64,000 nt of DNA from Actinacidiphila rubida (GTDB taxonomy: Bacteria > Actinomycetota > Actinomycetes > Streptomycetales > Streptomycetaceae): positions 62,001 through 126,000 of the forward strand of contig NZ_FODD01000017.1 of assembly GCF_900110255.1 (NCBI RefSeq), written 5' to 3'. The position numbers and the translations under genes were made by a program. Under the pieces are notes generated by a model that was not told the DNA's origin, did no database searches, and saw nothing but the letters and a program-made list of their open reading frames with translations. Of this stretch, positions 35,251 through 44,776 are shown piece after piece; position 1 is the stretch's first letter, and each line of letters begins with the position of its first letter.

Positions 35251-36687
35251 ATGGGCGAGTTGCACGATCTGACGGCGGTGGAACAGGGCGCGGCGATCAG
35301 GGACGGTTCGCTGTCACCGGTGGAGCTCACCGAGCACTACCTGGCCCGGATCGACCGGCTGGACGCGACGCTCGGCGCGTTCGTCACCGTGACCCCGGAG
35401 ATCGCCCGCAAGCAGGCCGCCGACGCCGAGGCGCAGGCCCTCGCCGCCCGCCGCGAGGGCCGGGAGCTGTCCCCGCTGCACGGCGTGCCCGTTCCGGTCA
35501 AGGACCTCAACTTCGTGGCGGGCGTGCGCTGCACGCTCGGTTCCGCGGCCTTCGCGGACCACGTTCCGGACACCGACGACCACGTGGTGACCCGGATGCG
35601 CGCCGCCGGCACCGTTCTGCTCGGCAAGACCAACACCCCCGAGTTCGGCCTGCCTTGCTACACCGAGAACCGCCTCGCGCCGCCCGCCCGGACGCCCTGG
35701 GACCTGGAGCGCTCCGCGGGCGGGTCGAGCGGCGGCGCGGCGGCCGCGGTCGCCGGCGGCCTGGCCCCGCTGGCGCAGGGCAGCGACGGCGGCGGCTCGA
35801 TCCGCATCCCGTCCTCGGTGTGCGGGCTGTTCGGCATCAAGCCCAGCCGCGGCCGCGTCAGTTCGGGCCCGGTGCAGCACGACGTGAGCGGGCTGAGCAC
35901 GTCGGGCCCGATCGCCCGCACGGTCGCCGACGCGGCCGCGCTTCTCGACGTGCTGGCCGGCCCGATGCCCGGCAGCCCCTACGGCGCGCCCTCGCTGCCG
36001 CCCGGCGAGACGTTCGCCGCCTGTGCGCGGCGCGAGCCGGGCCCGCTGAAGGTCGTCGCCCTCCCCGATCCGCCCGTGCCCGGCGTGGAGTTGCACCCCG
36101 ACTGCCGGGCCGCACACGACGCGGCGGTCGCGCTGCTGCGCGACCTCGGCCACCAGGTCGACGAACTCGCCCTGCCCGTCGACGACTCGGTGCGCGACGC
36201 GTTCAGCACGGTGTGGACGGTGATGGCGACGGTGTGGCCGGTCGCCCCGCAGGACGAGGAGCGGCTGATGCCGCTGACCCGGCACCTGCGCACCCTCGGC
36301 AACCGGACGACCGGTCCCGGCTTCGCGAACGCGCTCTACGGCTTCCGCGCGCTCGGCCAGCTGATCGCGGACGCCCTGATGGGCACGTACGACGTCATCC
36401 TGTCCCCCACCCTCGCCCAGCCGCCGGCCCTGGTCGGCGGCCTGCGCGACGAGGCCGACCCGGCCGCGGAGTTCGACGGCCTGGCGCACTTCACGCCCTT
36501 CACCCCGCTCTACAACGCCACCGGCCAGCCCGCGGTCAGCGTCCCGCTCCACTGGACCGAGCAGGGCCTGCCGATCGGCGTCATGCTCGGCGGCCGCTAC
36601 GGCGACGAGGCCACGCTGATCTCGCTGTCGGCCCAGCTGGAGCGGGCGCGGCCGTGGGCGGACCGGCACCCCGAGGTGTGGCGCTAG
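35251..36687 (+). CDS. Amidase (amidase-signature family)
   Basis: 478 residues with the Ser-cisSer-Lys triad: Lys in VPVPVKDLNF (about residue 83), then the glycine/serine signature SAGGSSGGAAAAVAGGLAPLAQGSDGGGSIRIP with the cis-Ser and nucleophile Ser. KPSRGRVS and a C-terminal YNATGQPAVSVPLHW complete the family. It hydrolyses an unknown carboxamide in the cytoplasm. ATG 35251 has AAGGGACGG upstream; ATG 35218 would add eleven residues. Confidence 0.92.
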   Translation: MGELHDLTAVEQGAAIRDGSLSPVELTEHYLARIDRLDATLGAFVTVTPEIARKQAADAEAQALAARREGRELSPLHGVPVPVKDLNFVAGVRCTLGSAAFADHVPDTDDHVVTRMRAAGTVLLGKTNTPEFGLPCYTENRLAPPARTPWDLERSAGGSSGGAAAAVAGGLAPLAQGSDGGGSIRIPSSVCGLFGIKPSRGRVSSGPVQHDVSGLSTSGPIARTVADAAALLDVLAGPMPGSPYGAPSLPPGETFAACARREPGPLKVVALPDPPVPGVELHPDCRAAHDAAVALLRDLGHQVDELALPVDDSVRDAFSTVWTVMATVWPVAPQDEERLMPLTRHLRTLGNRTTGPGFANALYGFRALGQLIADALMGTYDVILSPTLAQPPALVGGLRDEADPAAEFDGLAHFTPFTPLYNATGQPAVSVPLHWTEQGLPIGVMLGGRYGDEATLISLSAQLERARPWADRHPEVWR

Positions 36688-36765
36688 CCGGCCGGGCCGG
36701 GCACGGCGGGGGCAGGTGCGCCAGGGCCGCCCCGCGTTGACAGGCAGGGCCGCCGCAACCATGCT

Positions 36766-36783
36766 GCTGAGCAAGCGCTTGGA
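36766..36783. promoter_or_regulatory. TetR operator GCTGAGCAAGCGCTTGGA before MaoC gene
   Basis: Contains the palindrome CAAGCGCTTG. The same 18-base element, with one change, occurs at 38006-38023 upstream of the TetR gene on the other side of MaoC. Both genes are likely repressed by that TetR. Confidence 0.7.
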
Positions 36784-36808
36784 AACCCCGATCCCTGGAG
36801 GAGCCCTC

Positions 36809-37285
36809 ATGTCGCAGGCCGTGCCGCAGCAGCCCCGCGTCTTCGCCTCGCTCGACGAACTGCGCGCCGCCGTCGGTGAGCAGATGGGCTGGACCGAGTG
36901 GCTGGAGATCGACCAGAAGCGGATCGACCAGTTCGCGGAGGCCACCGGTGACCACCAGTGGATCCACATCGACCCCGAGCGCGCGGCGTCCGGCCCGTTC
37001 GGCACGACCATCGCGCACGGCTACCTCACGCTGTCCCTGATCCCGTCGCTGACCCCGCGGCTCTTCCGCGTCGAGGGCGTGAAGATGGGCGTCAACTACG
37101 GCGTGAACAAGGTGCGTTTCCCGGCCCCCGTGCCGGTCGGCTCGCGGCTGCGGGCGACGGCCGTGGTGGACGAGATCACCGAGGTGGGCGGCGGCGTGCA
37201 GCTGGTGACCAAGGTGACGATCGAGCGCGAGGGCGGCGACAAGCCGGTGTGCGTCGCGGAGACGGTCGCCCGCTTCTACCTCTGA
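36809..37285 (+). CDS. MaoC-like (R)-specific enoyl-CoA hydratase
   Basis: 158 residues with a hot-dog fold. The active-site motif is FAEATGDHQWIHIDPERAASGPFGTTIAHGYLTLSLIP: Asp and His of D-H-x-x-I-H, with the serine/glycine turn, as in MaoC/NodN enzymes. It hydrates trans-2-enoyl-CoA in beta-oxidation or fatty acid-related metabolism. A GGAGGAG site precedes ATG 36809. It is convergent with a TetR gene that shares its operator. Confidence 0.92.
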   Translation: MSQAVPQQPRVFASLDELRAAVGEQMGWTEWLEIDQKRIDQFAEATGDHQWIHIDPERAASGPFGTTIAHGYLTLSLIPSLTPRLFRVEGVKMGVNYGVNKVRFPAPVPVGSRLRATAVVDEITEVGGGVQLVTKVTIEREGGDKPVCVAETVARFYL

Positions 37286-37341
37286 CCACGGCTCACCGGC
37301 GGGACGTCCGGCGGCAGGACGCGACCGCCCACCGGGGGGGC

Positions 37342-37956
37342 TCAGCCCGTCTGCCGGACCATCCGCAGCACGAGGTCGGCGTACAGCGCACCGATCTCGT
37401 CGGGGGTCCTTCGGCCGTCCGGGTTGAACCACCGTGCGACGTCGATGCACAGCGACAGCACCGCGAGCGTGGTCCCCGAGACGTCCGGGACGTCGAACTC
37501 GCCGTCGTCCACGCCGTCCTCGATGATCGAGCGGATGGCCTCCTCGCTCTGCCGCCGCAGGCCGACGATCTCGGCGTAGTGGTCGGCCGCCAGGGCGCCC
37601 AGCTCGTATTGCACGACGCGTCCGGTCGTGTGGTGCTCGGCGTGCCAGCGCACGAAGACGCGCACCGCCGTCGCCAGGCGTTCGGACGCGGTGCCCTCGG
37701 CGTCCCTGGCCTCCGCGAGCATGGCCAGCGACCGCTGGTGGCCGACCTTGCTGATCTGGTAGAGCAGCTCTTCCTTGGTCTTGTAGTGGATGTAGAGCGC
37801 CGCCGGGCTCATGCCCGCGCGGCCCGCGATGTCGCGGGTCGTCGTCGCGTGGTAGCCCCGCTCCGCGAACGCCTGGACCGCGGCGGTCACCAGCCGCCGG
37901 GCGGCGTCGGGGGTGATGTCGCCCCAGGCTTCGCCGGTTGCCGCCTCCGCAGCCAT
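37342..37956 (-). CDS. TetR-family regulator (acyl-CoA type)
   Basis: 204 residues. HTH: RRLVTAAVQAFAERGYHATTTRDIAGRAGMSPAALYIHYKTKEELLYQI. The C-terminal ligand domain is similar to KstR/TetR_C_33-type acyl-CoA sensors (EYALGALAADHYAEIVGLRRQSEEAIRSIIEDG in outline). It is autoregulated through the 38006 element and probably controls MaoC through the 36766 element. GGAGG site before ATG 37956. Confidence 0.92.
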   Translation of the reverse strand: MAAEAATGEAWGDITPDAARRLVTAAVQAFAERGYHATTTRDIAGRAGMSPAALYIHYKTKEELLYQISKVGHQRSLAMLAEARDAEGTASERLATAVRVFVRWHAEHHTTGRVVQYELGALAADHYAEIVGLRRQSEEAIRSIIEDGVDDGEFDVPDVSGTTLAVLSLCIDVARWFNPDGRRTPDEIGALYADLVLRMVRQTG

Positions 37957-38005
37957 CGCGTGCTCCTCCCGCAGTTCGTTGACAGGGTCACACCCTACCC
38001 GGGAA

Positions 38006-38023
38006 GCTGAGCAAGCGCTTAGA
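38006..38023. promoter_or_regulatory. TetR operator GCTGAGCAAGCGCTTAGA, promoter of TetR gene
   Basis: Second copy of the 18-base element (17 of 18 identical to 36766-36783), 50 bp upstream of the TetR start codon. Confidence 0.7.
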
Positions 38024-38172
38024 CGCTCCGCTGATACGCGGGATGCCCGGGCTGCCCACGGGCCTCCGGAAGCCCCGCGCAGCGCACCGCGGGCTACTCC
38101 CTCCAGCGGACCCGCCCGGCGTTCCGCCGGGTGTCGCGCCCGGCCCGGCCGCCGTTCCGCGCATAGTGCAGC

Positions 38173-39408
38173 ATGACGCGTACCCGTACGGCGCTGCTGT
38201 GCGCCGCCACCCTGCTCGCCGCGGCCCTGCCGACCGGTGCGGTCGCGACCGCGCCGAGCGCCCTGGCCGCGCCTGCGGCCACCGCCACAGCCGCCCGCTC
38301 GAAGGAGTGTGCCGTCACCCCGGGCCGGCTGCGCGGCCAGGCCGCCCGGATCGCCGCCATCGCCCGCGAGGCCCGGCAGGATCTCCACCTCAACGCGGTG
38401 ATCCTGCGGGTGGACTCCGGGCGCCGGGAGGTCGTCACCGACGCGCTCGGCCCGTCCATGACGGACGTCCCGGCCCGGCCCGACATGCACTTCCGTTCCG
38501 GCTCGGTGGCCATTGCGTACATGGCCACCGTGCTGCTCCAGCTGGTCGACGAGGGCGCGGTACGGCTCGACGACCCCATCTCGCGGTGGCTGCCGGACTT
38601 CCCCCACGCCCGCGAGATCACCCTGCGGATGCTCGGCAGCAGCACCAGCGGCCTGCACGACTACGTCACCGACCCGAAGTTCCTCGCCGACCTGTACGCC
38701 GCGCCCTTCAAGCACTGGACGCCCGCCGAGCTGCTGAGCTACCCGCTGAGCCACCCGCTCTGGTACCGGCCCGGCACCAACTGGAGCTACTCGCACGCCA
38801 ACTTCGTGCTCCTGGGCGCCGTCCTGGAGAAGATCACCGGCGTCCGCCTGGACCGCCTGCTGCAGCGGCGCGTGATGGGGCCGCTGGGGCTGCGGCAGAC
38901 CGCCAACAGCTTCACGCCCGCGATCCCCGACCCGGTGCTGCACGCCTTCACCTCCGACCGCGGGCTCTACGAGGAGTCCACGTTCTGGAACCCGTCGTGG
39001 ACCACGGCGCCCGGGGCCGTTCAGACCACCGACATCTGCGACCTGGCCGCCTCCGCCCGGGCGATCGGCACCGGCGCCCTGCTCTCCCCGAAGGGCTTCA
39101 GGACCCAGCTGGACCCGGGCACCGTGGGACTCGGCGGACCGACGAGCACCTGCCCGGCGTCGGTCTGCGTGCACAACACCGAGGCCGAGCACTACGGCTT
39201 CGGCGTGATCGTGCTGAACACCTGGATCGTGCAGAACCCGTCGTTCAGCGGCTACGCGGCCATCCAGGCGTACCTGCCGGCGCAGGGACTGTCGATCGCG
39301 GTCGCCACGACCAAGACGCCGACCACACCGGCCGGCAACACCGCCCAGGACGTGGCCTCGCGGATCGCGGCCGCGCTCGCTCCGGCGCACCCGCTGCCGG
39401 CCGGCTGA
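38173..39408 (+). CDS. Secreted serine-hydrolase-fold protein with altered SxxK motif
   Basis: 411 residues. Signal peptide 1-33 (ALLCAATLLAAALPTGAVATA, cleavage near ALA-AP). The fold is that of the class C beta-lactamase/DD-peptidase family: FRSGSVAIAYMATVLLQLVDEGAVRLDDPISRWLPDFP, LGSSTSGLHDYV, and YRPGTNWSYSHANFVLLGAVLEKITG. The catalytic motif S-x-x-K reads SVAI, so the Lys is Ile. The Y-x-N position reads YSH, and no HTGG-like motif is seen; the aligned region reads PSFSGYAA. It may be a non-catalytic peptidoglycan binder or use another mechanism. Such variants may form their own actinobacterial subfamily. Confidence 0.88.
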   Translation: MTRTRTALLCAATLLAAALPTGAVATAPSALAAPAATATAARSKECAVTPGRLRGQAARIAAIAREARQDLHLNAVILRVDSGRREVVTDALGPSMTDVPARPDMHFRSGSVAIAYMATVLLQLVDEGAVRLDDPISRWLPDFPHAREITLRMLGSSTSGLHDYVTDPKFLADLYAAPFKHWTPAELLSYPLSHPLWYRPGTNWSYSHANFVLLGAVLEKITGVRLDRLLQRRVMGPLGLRQTANSFTPAIPDPVLHAFTSDRGLYEESTFWNPSWTTAPGAVQTTDICDLAASARAIGTGALLSPKGFRTQLDPGTVGLGGPTSTCPASVCVHNTEAEHYGFGVIVLNTWIVQNPSFSGYAAIQAYLPAQGLSIAVATTKTPTTPAGNTAQDVASRIAAALAPAHPLPAG

Positions 39409-39442
39409 GGCCGCCAACGGCCAAGCGCCGACCGGCCGTTCC

Positions 39443-39471
39443 GACCCCGCCGGCAGCGCGCCGGCGGGGTC
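39443..39471. terminator. Convergent terminator, 12-bp perfect stem
   Basis: GACCCCGCCGGC and its exact complement flank a five-base loop. The right arm overlaps the TGA of the acyl-CoA dehydrogenase gene on the minus strand. It lies 34 bp after the serine-hydrolase stop. Confidence 0.7.
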
Positions 39472-40618
39472 AGAACGCGGAGACCCCCGTCAGGGCCCGG
39501 CCGATGAGGAGCTTGTGGATCTGCGTCGTGCCTTCGTACAGCGTCATGACGCGGGCGTCCCGCAGCAGCTTGCCCGCCGGGTACTCGTCGATGTAGCCGT
39601 ACCCGCCGAACACCTGCAGCGCGTTGTTGGCGCAGCGCACCGCGGCCTCGCTGGCGAACAGCTTGGCGACCGAGGACTCGGTGGCGAAGGGCAGCCCGCG
39701 GTCGATGAGGTCGGCGACCCGCCAGGTCAGCATCCGGGCGGCGTCCACGTCCACCGCGATGTCGGCCAGCAGTTCCTGGACGAGCTGGCGGCCGGCGATG
39801 GGCGCGCCGAACTGCTCGCGCTCGCCGGCGTACCCCACGGCCGCGTCCAGGCACGCCTGGGCGATGCCGACGCAGCCGGCCGCAACCGACATCCGCCCCT
39901 TGGCGAGCGCGGACATCGCCACCGAGAAGCCCCTTCCCTCGGGGCCGAGCATGGCGCCGGCCGGGATCCGGACCCCGTCGAGGACGAGTTCCGCGGTGGC
40001 CTGGCCGCGCAGCCCGAGCTTGCCGTGGATCTCGCGCCGGGTCAGGCCGGGGAGGTCGGTCGGCACGAGGAAGGCGCTGACACCGCGATGGCCGGGGCCG
40101 CCGGTGCGGGCGAAGAGCAGCACCACGTCGGCCCAGGTGCCGTTGGTGATGAACATCTTGCTGCCGGTCAGCACGTAGGAGTCGCCGTCGCGGACGGCGC
40201 GCGTGGCGAGGTTGGCGGCGTCGGACCCGACGCCCGGCTCGGTCAGGCCGAAGCAGCCGACCGCCTCGCCGGAGGTGAGCCGCGGGAGCCAGGCGCGCTT
40301 CTGCTCCTCGCTCCCCCAGTGCGCTATCGACTTGGCGACAAGTCCCAGCGACACCGAGACGATGCCGCGCACCGAGGAGTCGCCGCGGCCGAGTTCCTCG
40401 GTGACCAGGCAGTACGCCAGGTGGTCGCCGCCGGACCCGCCGTACTGCTCGCCGATGGTCAGGCCGAGGAAGCCGACCGCGCCCAGCTTCTTCACGATCG
40501 CCCGGTCGACGCTCTCCGCGCGGTCCCACGCGGCGGCGTTCGGGATGACCTCCCGCTCGGTGAAGTCCCTGGCCAGCGCCTTGGCGGCGACCTGCTCCTC
40601 GGACAGCTCAAGGTTCAC
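39470..40618 (-). CDS. Acyl-CoA dehydrogenase
   Basis: 382 residues. Standard short/medium-chain ACAD: CFGLTEPGVGSDAANLATRA, SKMFITNGTWADVVLLFAR, KLGLRGQATAELVLDGVRIP, FGAPIAGRQLVQELLADIAVD, QVFGGYGYIDEYPAGKLLRDARV, and the catalytic glutamate in TLYEGTTQIHKLLIGRAL. Oxidises acyl-CoA to enoyl-CoA with FAD, passing electrons to ETF. GTG 40618 chosen; GTG 40639 lacks a ribosome site. It is divergent from a TetR gene, with the AAACTA-N7-TAGTTT operator between them. Confidence 0.92.
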   Translation of the reverse strand: MNLELSEEQVAAKALARDFTEREVIPNAAAWDRAESVDRAIVKKLGAVGFLGLTIGEQYGGSGGDHLAYCLVTEELGRGDSSVRGIVSVSLGLVAKSIAHWGSEEQKRAWLPRLTSGEAVGCFGLTEPGVGSDAANLATRAVRDGDSYVLTGSKMFITNGTWADVVLLFARTGGPGHRGVSAFLVPTDLPGLTRREIHGKLGLRGQATAELVLDGVRIPAGAMLGPEGRGFSVAMSALAKGRMSVAAGCVGIAQACLDAAVGYAGEREQFGAPIAGRQLVQELLADIAVDVDAARMLTWRVADLIDRGLPFATESSVAKLFASEAAVRCANNALQVFGGYGYIDEYPAGKLLRDARVMTLYEGTTQIHKLLIGRALTGVSAF

Positions 40619-40646
40619 AGCGGCACCGGGCCCTTCCACGACTTCG

Positions 40647-40665
40647 AAACTACCACCGCTAGTTT
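40647..40665. promoter_or_regulatory. TetR operator AAACTA-N7-TAGTTT (first copy)
   Basis: A 19-bp inverted repeat between the acyl-CoA dehydrogenase and TetR starts. The same arms and spacing recur at 44727-44745 before the aldehyde dehydrogenase gene. Confidence 0.75.
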
Positions 40666-40680
40666 TTGGATGGCAGCCTC

Positions 40681-40686
40681 TACTAT
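40681..40686 (+). promoter_or_regulatory. -10 element TACTAT of a predicted leaderless TetR transcript
   Basis: The hexamer ends seven bases before ATG 40694; there is no ribosome site. The operator at 40647-40665 covers the -35 area. Confidence 0.5.
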
Positions 40687-40693
40687 GTGCCGC

Positions 40694-41338
40694 ATGGCCC
40701 GCCCCCGCAAGCCCCTGCTCAGCCGCGACCGCATCGTGACGGCCGCGCTCGCGCTCGTCGACGCGGAGGGGCTCGCGGCCCTGTCGACCCGTCGACTCGC
40801 GGCGGAGCTGGGAGTCAGCGGGCCGTCGCTCTACAACCACTTCGCGACCAAGGAAGCGATCCTCGACGCGGTGGCCGACCTGGTCGTCGGCCAGGTCGAC
40901 CTGTCGATGTTCTCCGACGGGCGCGACTGGCGCACCGCCCTGCTGGACTGGGGCCGCTCCTACCGGGGCGCGCTGACCGCCCACCCGCACATCGTGCCGT
41001 TCCTGGCCGTCGGTCCGGGCCTGCGGCCGGCCGGGCTGCGGATGGCCGACGCGGTCTTCGGCGGCATGGTCGACGCGGGCTGGCCGCCCGCCCAGGCGAC
41101 CCGGATCGGCGCCCTGATGCGGTTCTTCGTCACCGGCTCCGCTCTCGGCACGTTCGCCGGCGGGTTCGTGGCCGACGCGCAGGCGTACGACCCCGCCGAC
41201 TACCCGCACCTCGGGCAGGCACACCTGCTCTCCCGTCACCCCGAGCGCGTCGACAACGCCGCGTTCGAGACCGGCCTGCGGGCCCTGGTGGACGGGCTGG
41301 AACTGCAATACCGGGGGCTCGGCGACGCGTTGGGCTGA
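40694..41338 (+). CDS. TetR-family regulator of ACAD and aldehyde dehydrogenase operons
   Basis: 214 residues. HTH: RDRIVTAALALVDAEGLAALSTRRLAAELGVSGPSLYNHFATKEAILDAV, the TetR/AcrR type with C-terminal helical ligand domain (GAL...RFFVTGSALGTFAGGFV). By position it controls the divergent acyl-CoA dehydrogenase, and by operator identity also the aldehyde dehydrogenase unit 4 kb away. A DUF402 gene follows within 12 bp. Confidence 0.92.
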   Translation: MARPRKPLLSRDRIVTAALALVDAEGLAALSTRRLAAELGVSGPSLYNHFATKEAILDAVADLVVGQVDLSMFSDGRDWRTALLDWGRSYRGALTAHPHIVPFLAVGPGLRPAGLRMADAVFGGMVDAGWPPAQATRIGALMRFFVTGSALGTFAGGFVADAQAYDPADYPHLGQAHLLSRHPERVDNAAFETGLRALVDGLELQYRGLGDALG

Positions 41339-41350
41339 CAGGATGGGCCC

Positions 41351-41920
41351 ATGACAACCGAACGGGGAGCGGACGCGGCGGCCGGCGAGGCCCCGCCGGG
41401 AGTGGCCCGCAACGACGGGCTGGTCAGGGTCGATTACCACAAGTACGACGGCAGCCTGCACTGGAACCTGCGGATGCGGCGGCTCGGCGAGGACGAGCAC
41501 GGGGTGTGGCTGGGCCTGCCGGCCAACGGCATCACCCGCAAGGGCCACAACCCGGCGGTCCTGGTCCCCGAGGCGCACGTCATCCTCTTCCCGCGCGGCG
41601 ACTGGTGGACCGCCACCTTCAACGACGCGCCGCGGAAGACCGAGATCTACTGCGACATCACCACGCCGCCGGAGTGGCCGTCCCAGGACACCGTCACCAT
41701 GGTCGACCTGGACCTGGACGTGCTGCGCAAGCGCGGCGCGGACGCGCCGCTGCTCGTGGACGAGGACGAGTTCGCCGAGCACCAGGTGCGGTACGGCTAC
41801 CCGCCGGACGTGGTGACCGCCGCCCAGGACGCCGCCGAACGGCTGATGGTGGCCGTGCGCGACGGCACCGGGCCGTTCGACGGCAGCCATGAGCGGTGGC
41901 TGCACCTCGTCCGGCGGTGA
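41351..41920 (+). CDS. DUF402 domain protein
   Basis: 189 residues. DUF402 landmarks: KYDGSLHWNLRMRRLGEDEHGVWL, LFPRGDWWTATFND, EIYCDITTPPEW, VTMVDLDLDVLRKRG and LVDEDEFAEHQVRYGYPPDVV. Members related to FomD-like phosphatases/nucleotide hydrolases use the acidic residues D-x-D and E-D-E. This one is co-directional with the TetR gene but otherwise isolated. Biochemical activity in Streptomyces is unproven. Confidence 0.85.
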   Translation: MTTERGADAAAGEAPPGVARNDGLVRVDYHKYDGSLHWNLRMRRLGEDEHGVWLGLPANGITRKGHNPAVLVPEAHVILFPRGDWWTATFNDAPRKTEIYCDITTPPEWPSQDTVTMVDLDLDVLRKRGADAPLLVDEDEFAEHQVRYGYPPDVVTAAQDAAERLMVAVRDGTGPFDGSHERWLHLVRR

Positions 41921-42005
41921 CCGCAGGTGACCCAGGTGCCCCCAGGTGACACGGGCTGCCGGGCCGCCGACCGGGCGCGGCCGTGACCGGCGGCGGTGTC
42001 GCGGG

Positions 42006-43088
42006 TCAGAAGACGACCAGGGCGCGGCCGCCCCGGCCCGCCGTCATGGCCGCGAACGCGTCCGGAATGCCGTCGAGGCCGATCCGGTCGGTGACCATGG
42101 CGGACAGGTCGAGGCGGCCCGCCCGTACGTGCTCGGCGAGGACGGGGAGGTCCTGGGCAGGGTCGCAGTTGCCGTACACGCACCCTGACAACGTCCGGCC
42201 GAAGTAGAAGAGTTCCAGCGCGGTGAAGGTCACCTGCTGGTCCTGGCCGCCGATCCCGACGACCGTGGTCCGGCCGCCGCGGCGGGTGGACGACCAGGCG
42301 GTCCTGATGGTGTCGGCGCGCCCGACGCACTCGATCGCGACGTCCGCGCCGTGCCCGCCGGTCAGCCTGCGGACCTGCTTGGCCGTGTCGTCGCCGGCCG
42401 TCACGAAGTCGGTGGCGCCCGCCGCGCGGGCCAGTTCCTCCTTGCCGGGGGCGACGTCGACGGCCACGATCCGGTCCGCGCCCGCGATCCGCGCGGACTG
42501 CAGTACGGCCAGGCCCACCCCGCCGACGCCGTAGACCGCGACGGACTCCCCGGGCCGCACCGCCGCGGAGTGGTGCACGGCGCCGTAGCCGGTGAGCACC
42601 GCGCAGCCCAGCAGTGCCGCGTCGGCCAGCGGCACCCCGTCGGGCAGCGGCAGCACCGCGTTCGCGGCGACCACCGTCTCCTCGGCGAACACCGCGGTGC
42701 CCAGGCCGGGGTAGAGCGCCGTGCCGTCGGCGGCCAGCGTGGCGTAGGGGGCGGCGGCCGTGGCACCGGCGTTGGCGCACAGCCAGGGCTCGCCGAGGCC
42801 GCAGAAGTGGCAGGTGCCGCACGCGGGCGCCCAGTTGAGCACGACGCGGTCGCCCGGCGCGACGTGCTGGACGCCCTCACCGACGGAGACGACCGTGCCG
42901 GCGCCCTCGTGGCCGAGGACGGCGGGCGCGGGCTGCCGCAGCGTGCCGTTGGACAGCGACAGGTCGGAGTGGCAGACACCCGCGGCGGCCAGGCGCACCC
43001 GCACCTGACCCGCGCCGGGTTCCGGCAGGTCGATCTCGGCGACGGTCAATGGGGCGTTGACGGCGGTCAGGACGGCGGCGCGGACCAC
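42006..43088 (-). CDS. Zinc-dependent alcohol dehydrogenase (class III-like MDR)
   Basis: 360 residues. Catalytic zinc ligands: Cys in AAGVCHSDLS (about 37) and His in LGHEGAGTV, with the third in the later WAPACG-LLGCAVLTGYG area. Structural zinc: CGTCHFCGLGEPWLC. Rossmann: VYGVGGVGLAVLQSARIAGA. It resembles NDMA- or NAD-dependent aryl/alkyl alcohol dehydrogenases. GTG 43088 has AGGAG upstream; ATG 43112 has none. Upstream lies the aldehyde dehydrogenase, so the pair can convert an alcohol to an acid. Confidence 0.9.
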   Translation of the reverse strand: MVRAAVLTAVNAPLTVAEIDLPEPGAGQVRVRLAAAGVCHSDLSLSNGTLRQPAPAVLGHEGAGTVVSVGEGVQHVAPGDRVVLNWAPACGTCHFCGLGEPWLCANAGATAAAPYATLAADGTALYPGLGTAVFAEETVVAANAVLPLPDGVPLADAALLGCAVLTGYGAVHHSAAVRPGESVAVYGVGGVGLAVLQSARIAGADRIVAVDVAPGKEELARAAGATDFVTAGDDTAKQVRRLTGGHGADVAIECVGRADTIRTAWSSTRRGGRTTVVGIGGQDQQVTFTALELFYFGRTLSGCVYGNCDPAQDLPVLAEHVRAGRLDLSAMVTDRIGLDGIPDAFAAMTAGRGGRALVVF

Positions 43089-43125
43089 GGGCTCTCCTGG
43101 GGATGGGGACATGTGTCGGCGGTTC

Positions 43126-43158
43126 GACGATGCCGGCGGCTTGACGATGCCGGCGGCT
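43126..43158. repeat. 16-bp direct repeat GACGATGCCGGCGGCT
   Basis: Two copies at 43126-43141 and 43143-43158 (17-bp period) in the short gap between the aldehyde and alcohol dehydrogenase genes. Confidence 0.6.
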
Positions 43159-43235
43159 CGGCGGCACCGGTGCGTCGGGGCATCGGGGGCGTCACCGTGC
43201 CGGGGGCCGGTGCGCGCCCGGCCAGGTGCGGGCGC

Positions 43236-44684
<1,449 letters not shown>

Positions 44685-44726
44685 CGTGCTGCCCTCCGAA
44701 CCGTCGCCGCTCTGCGTCCAGAGCCC

Positions 44727-44745
44727 AAACTAGCGCCGTTAGTTT
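44727..44745. promoter_or_regulatory. TetR operator AAACTA-N7-TAGTTT (second copy)
   Basis: Same arms and same seven-base spacing as at 40647-40665; the spacer differs. It lies 42 bp before the aldehyde dehydrogenase start, between it and the end of the molybdopterin gene. Confidence 0.75.
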
Positions 44746-44776
44746 TATGGTGCCAGGGGGCGCCGCGTGCCCTGGG

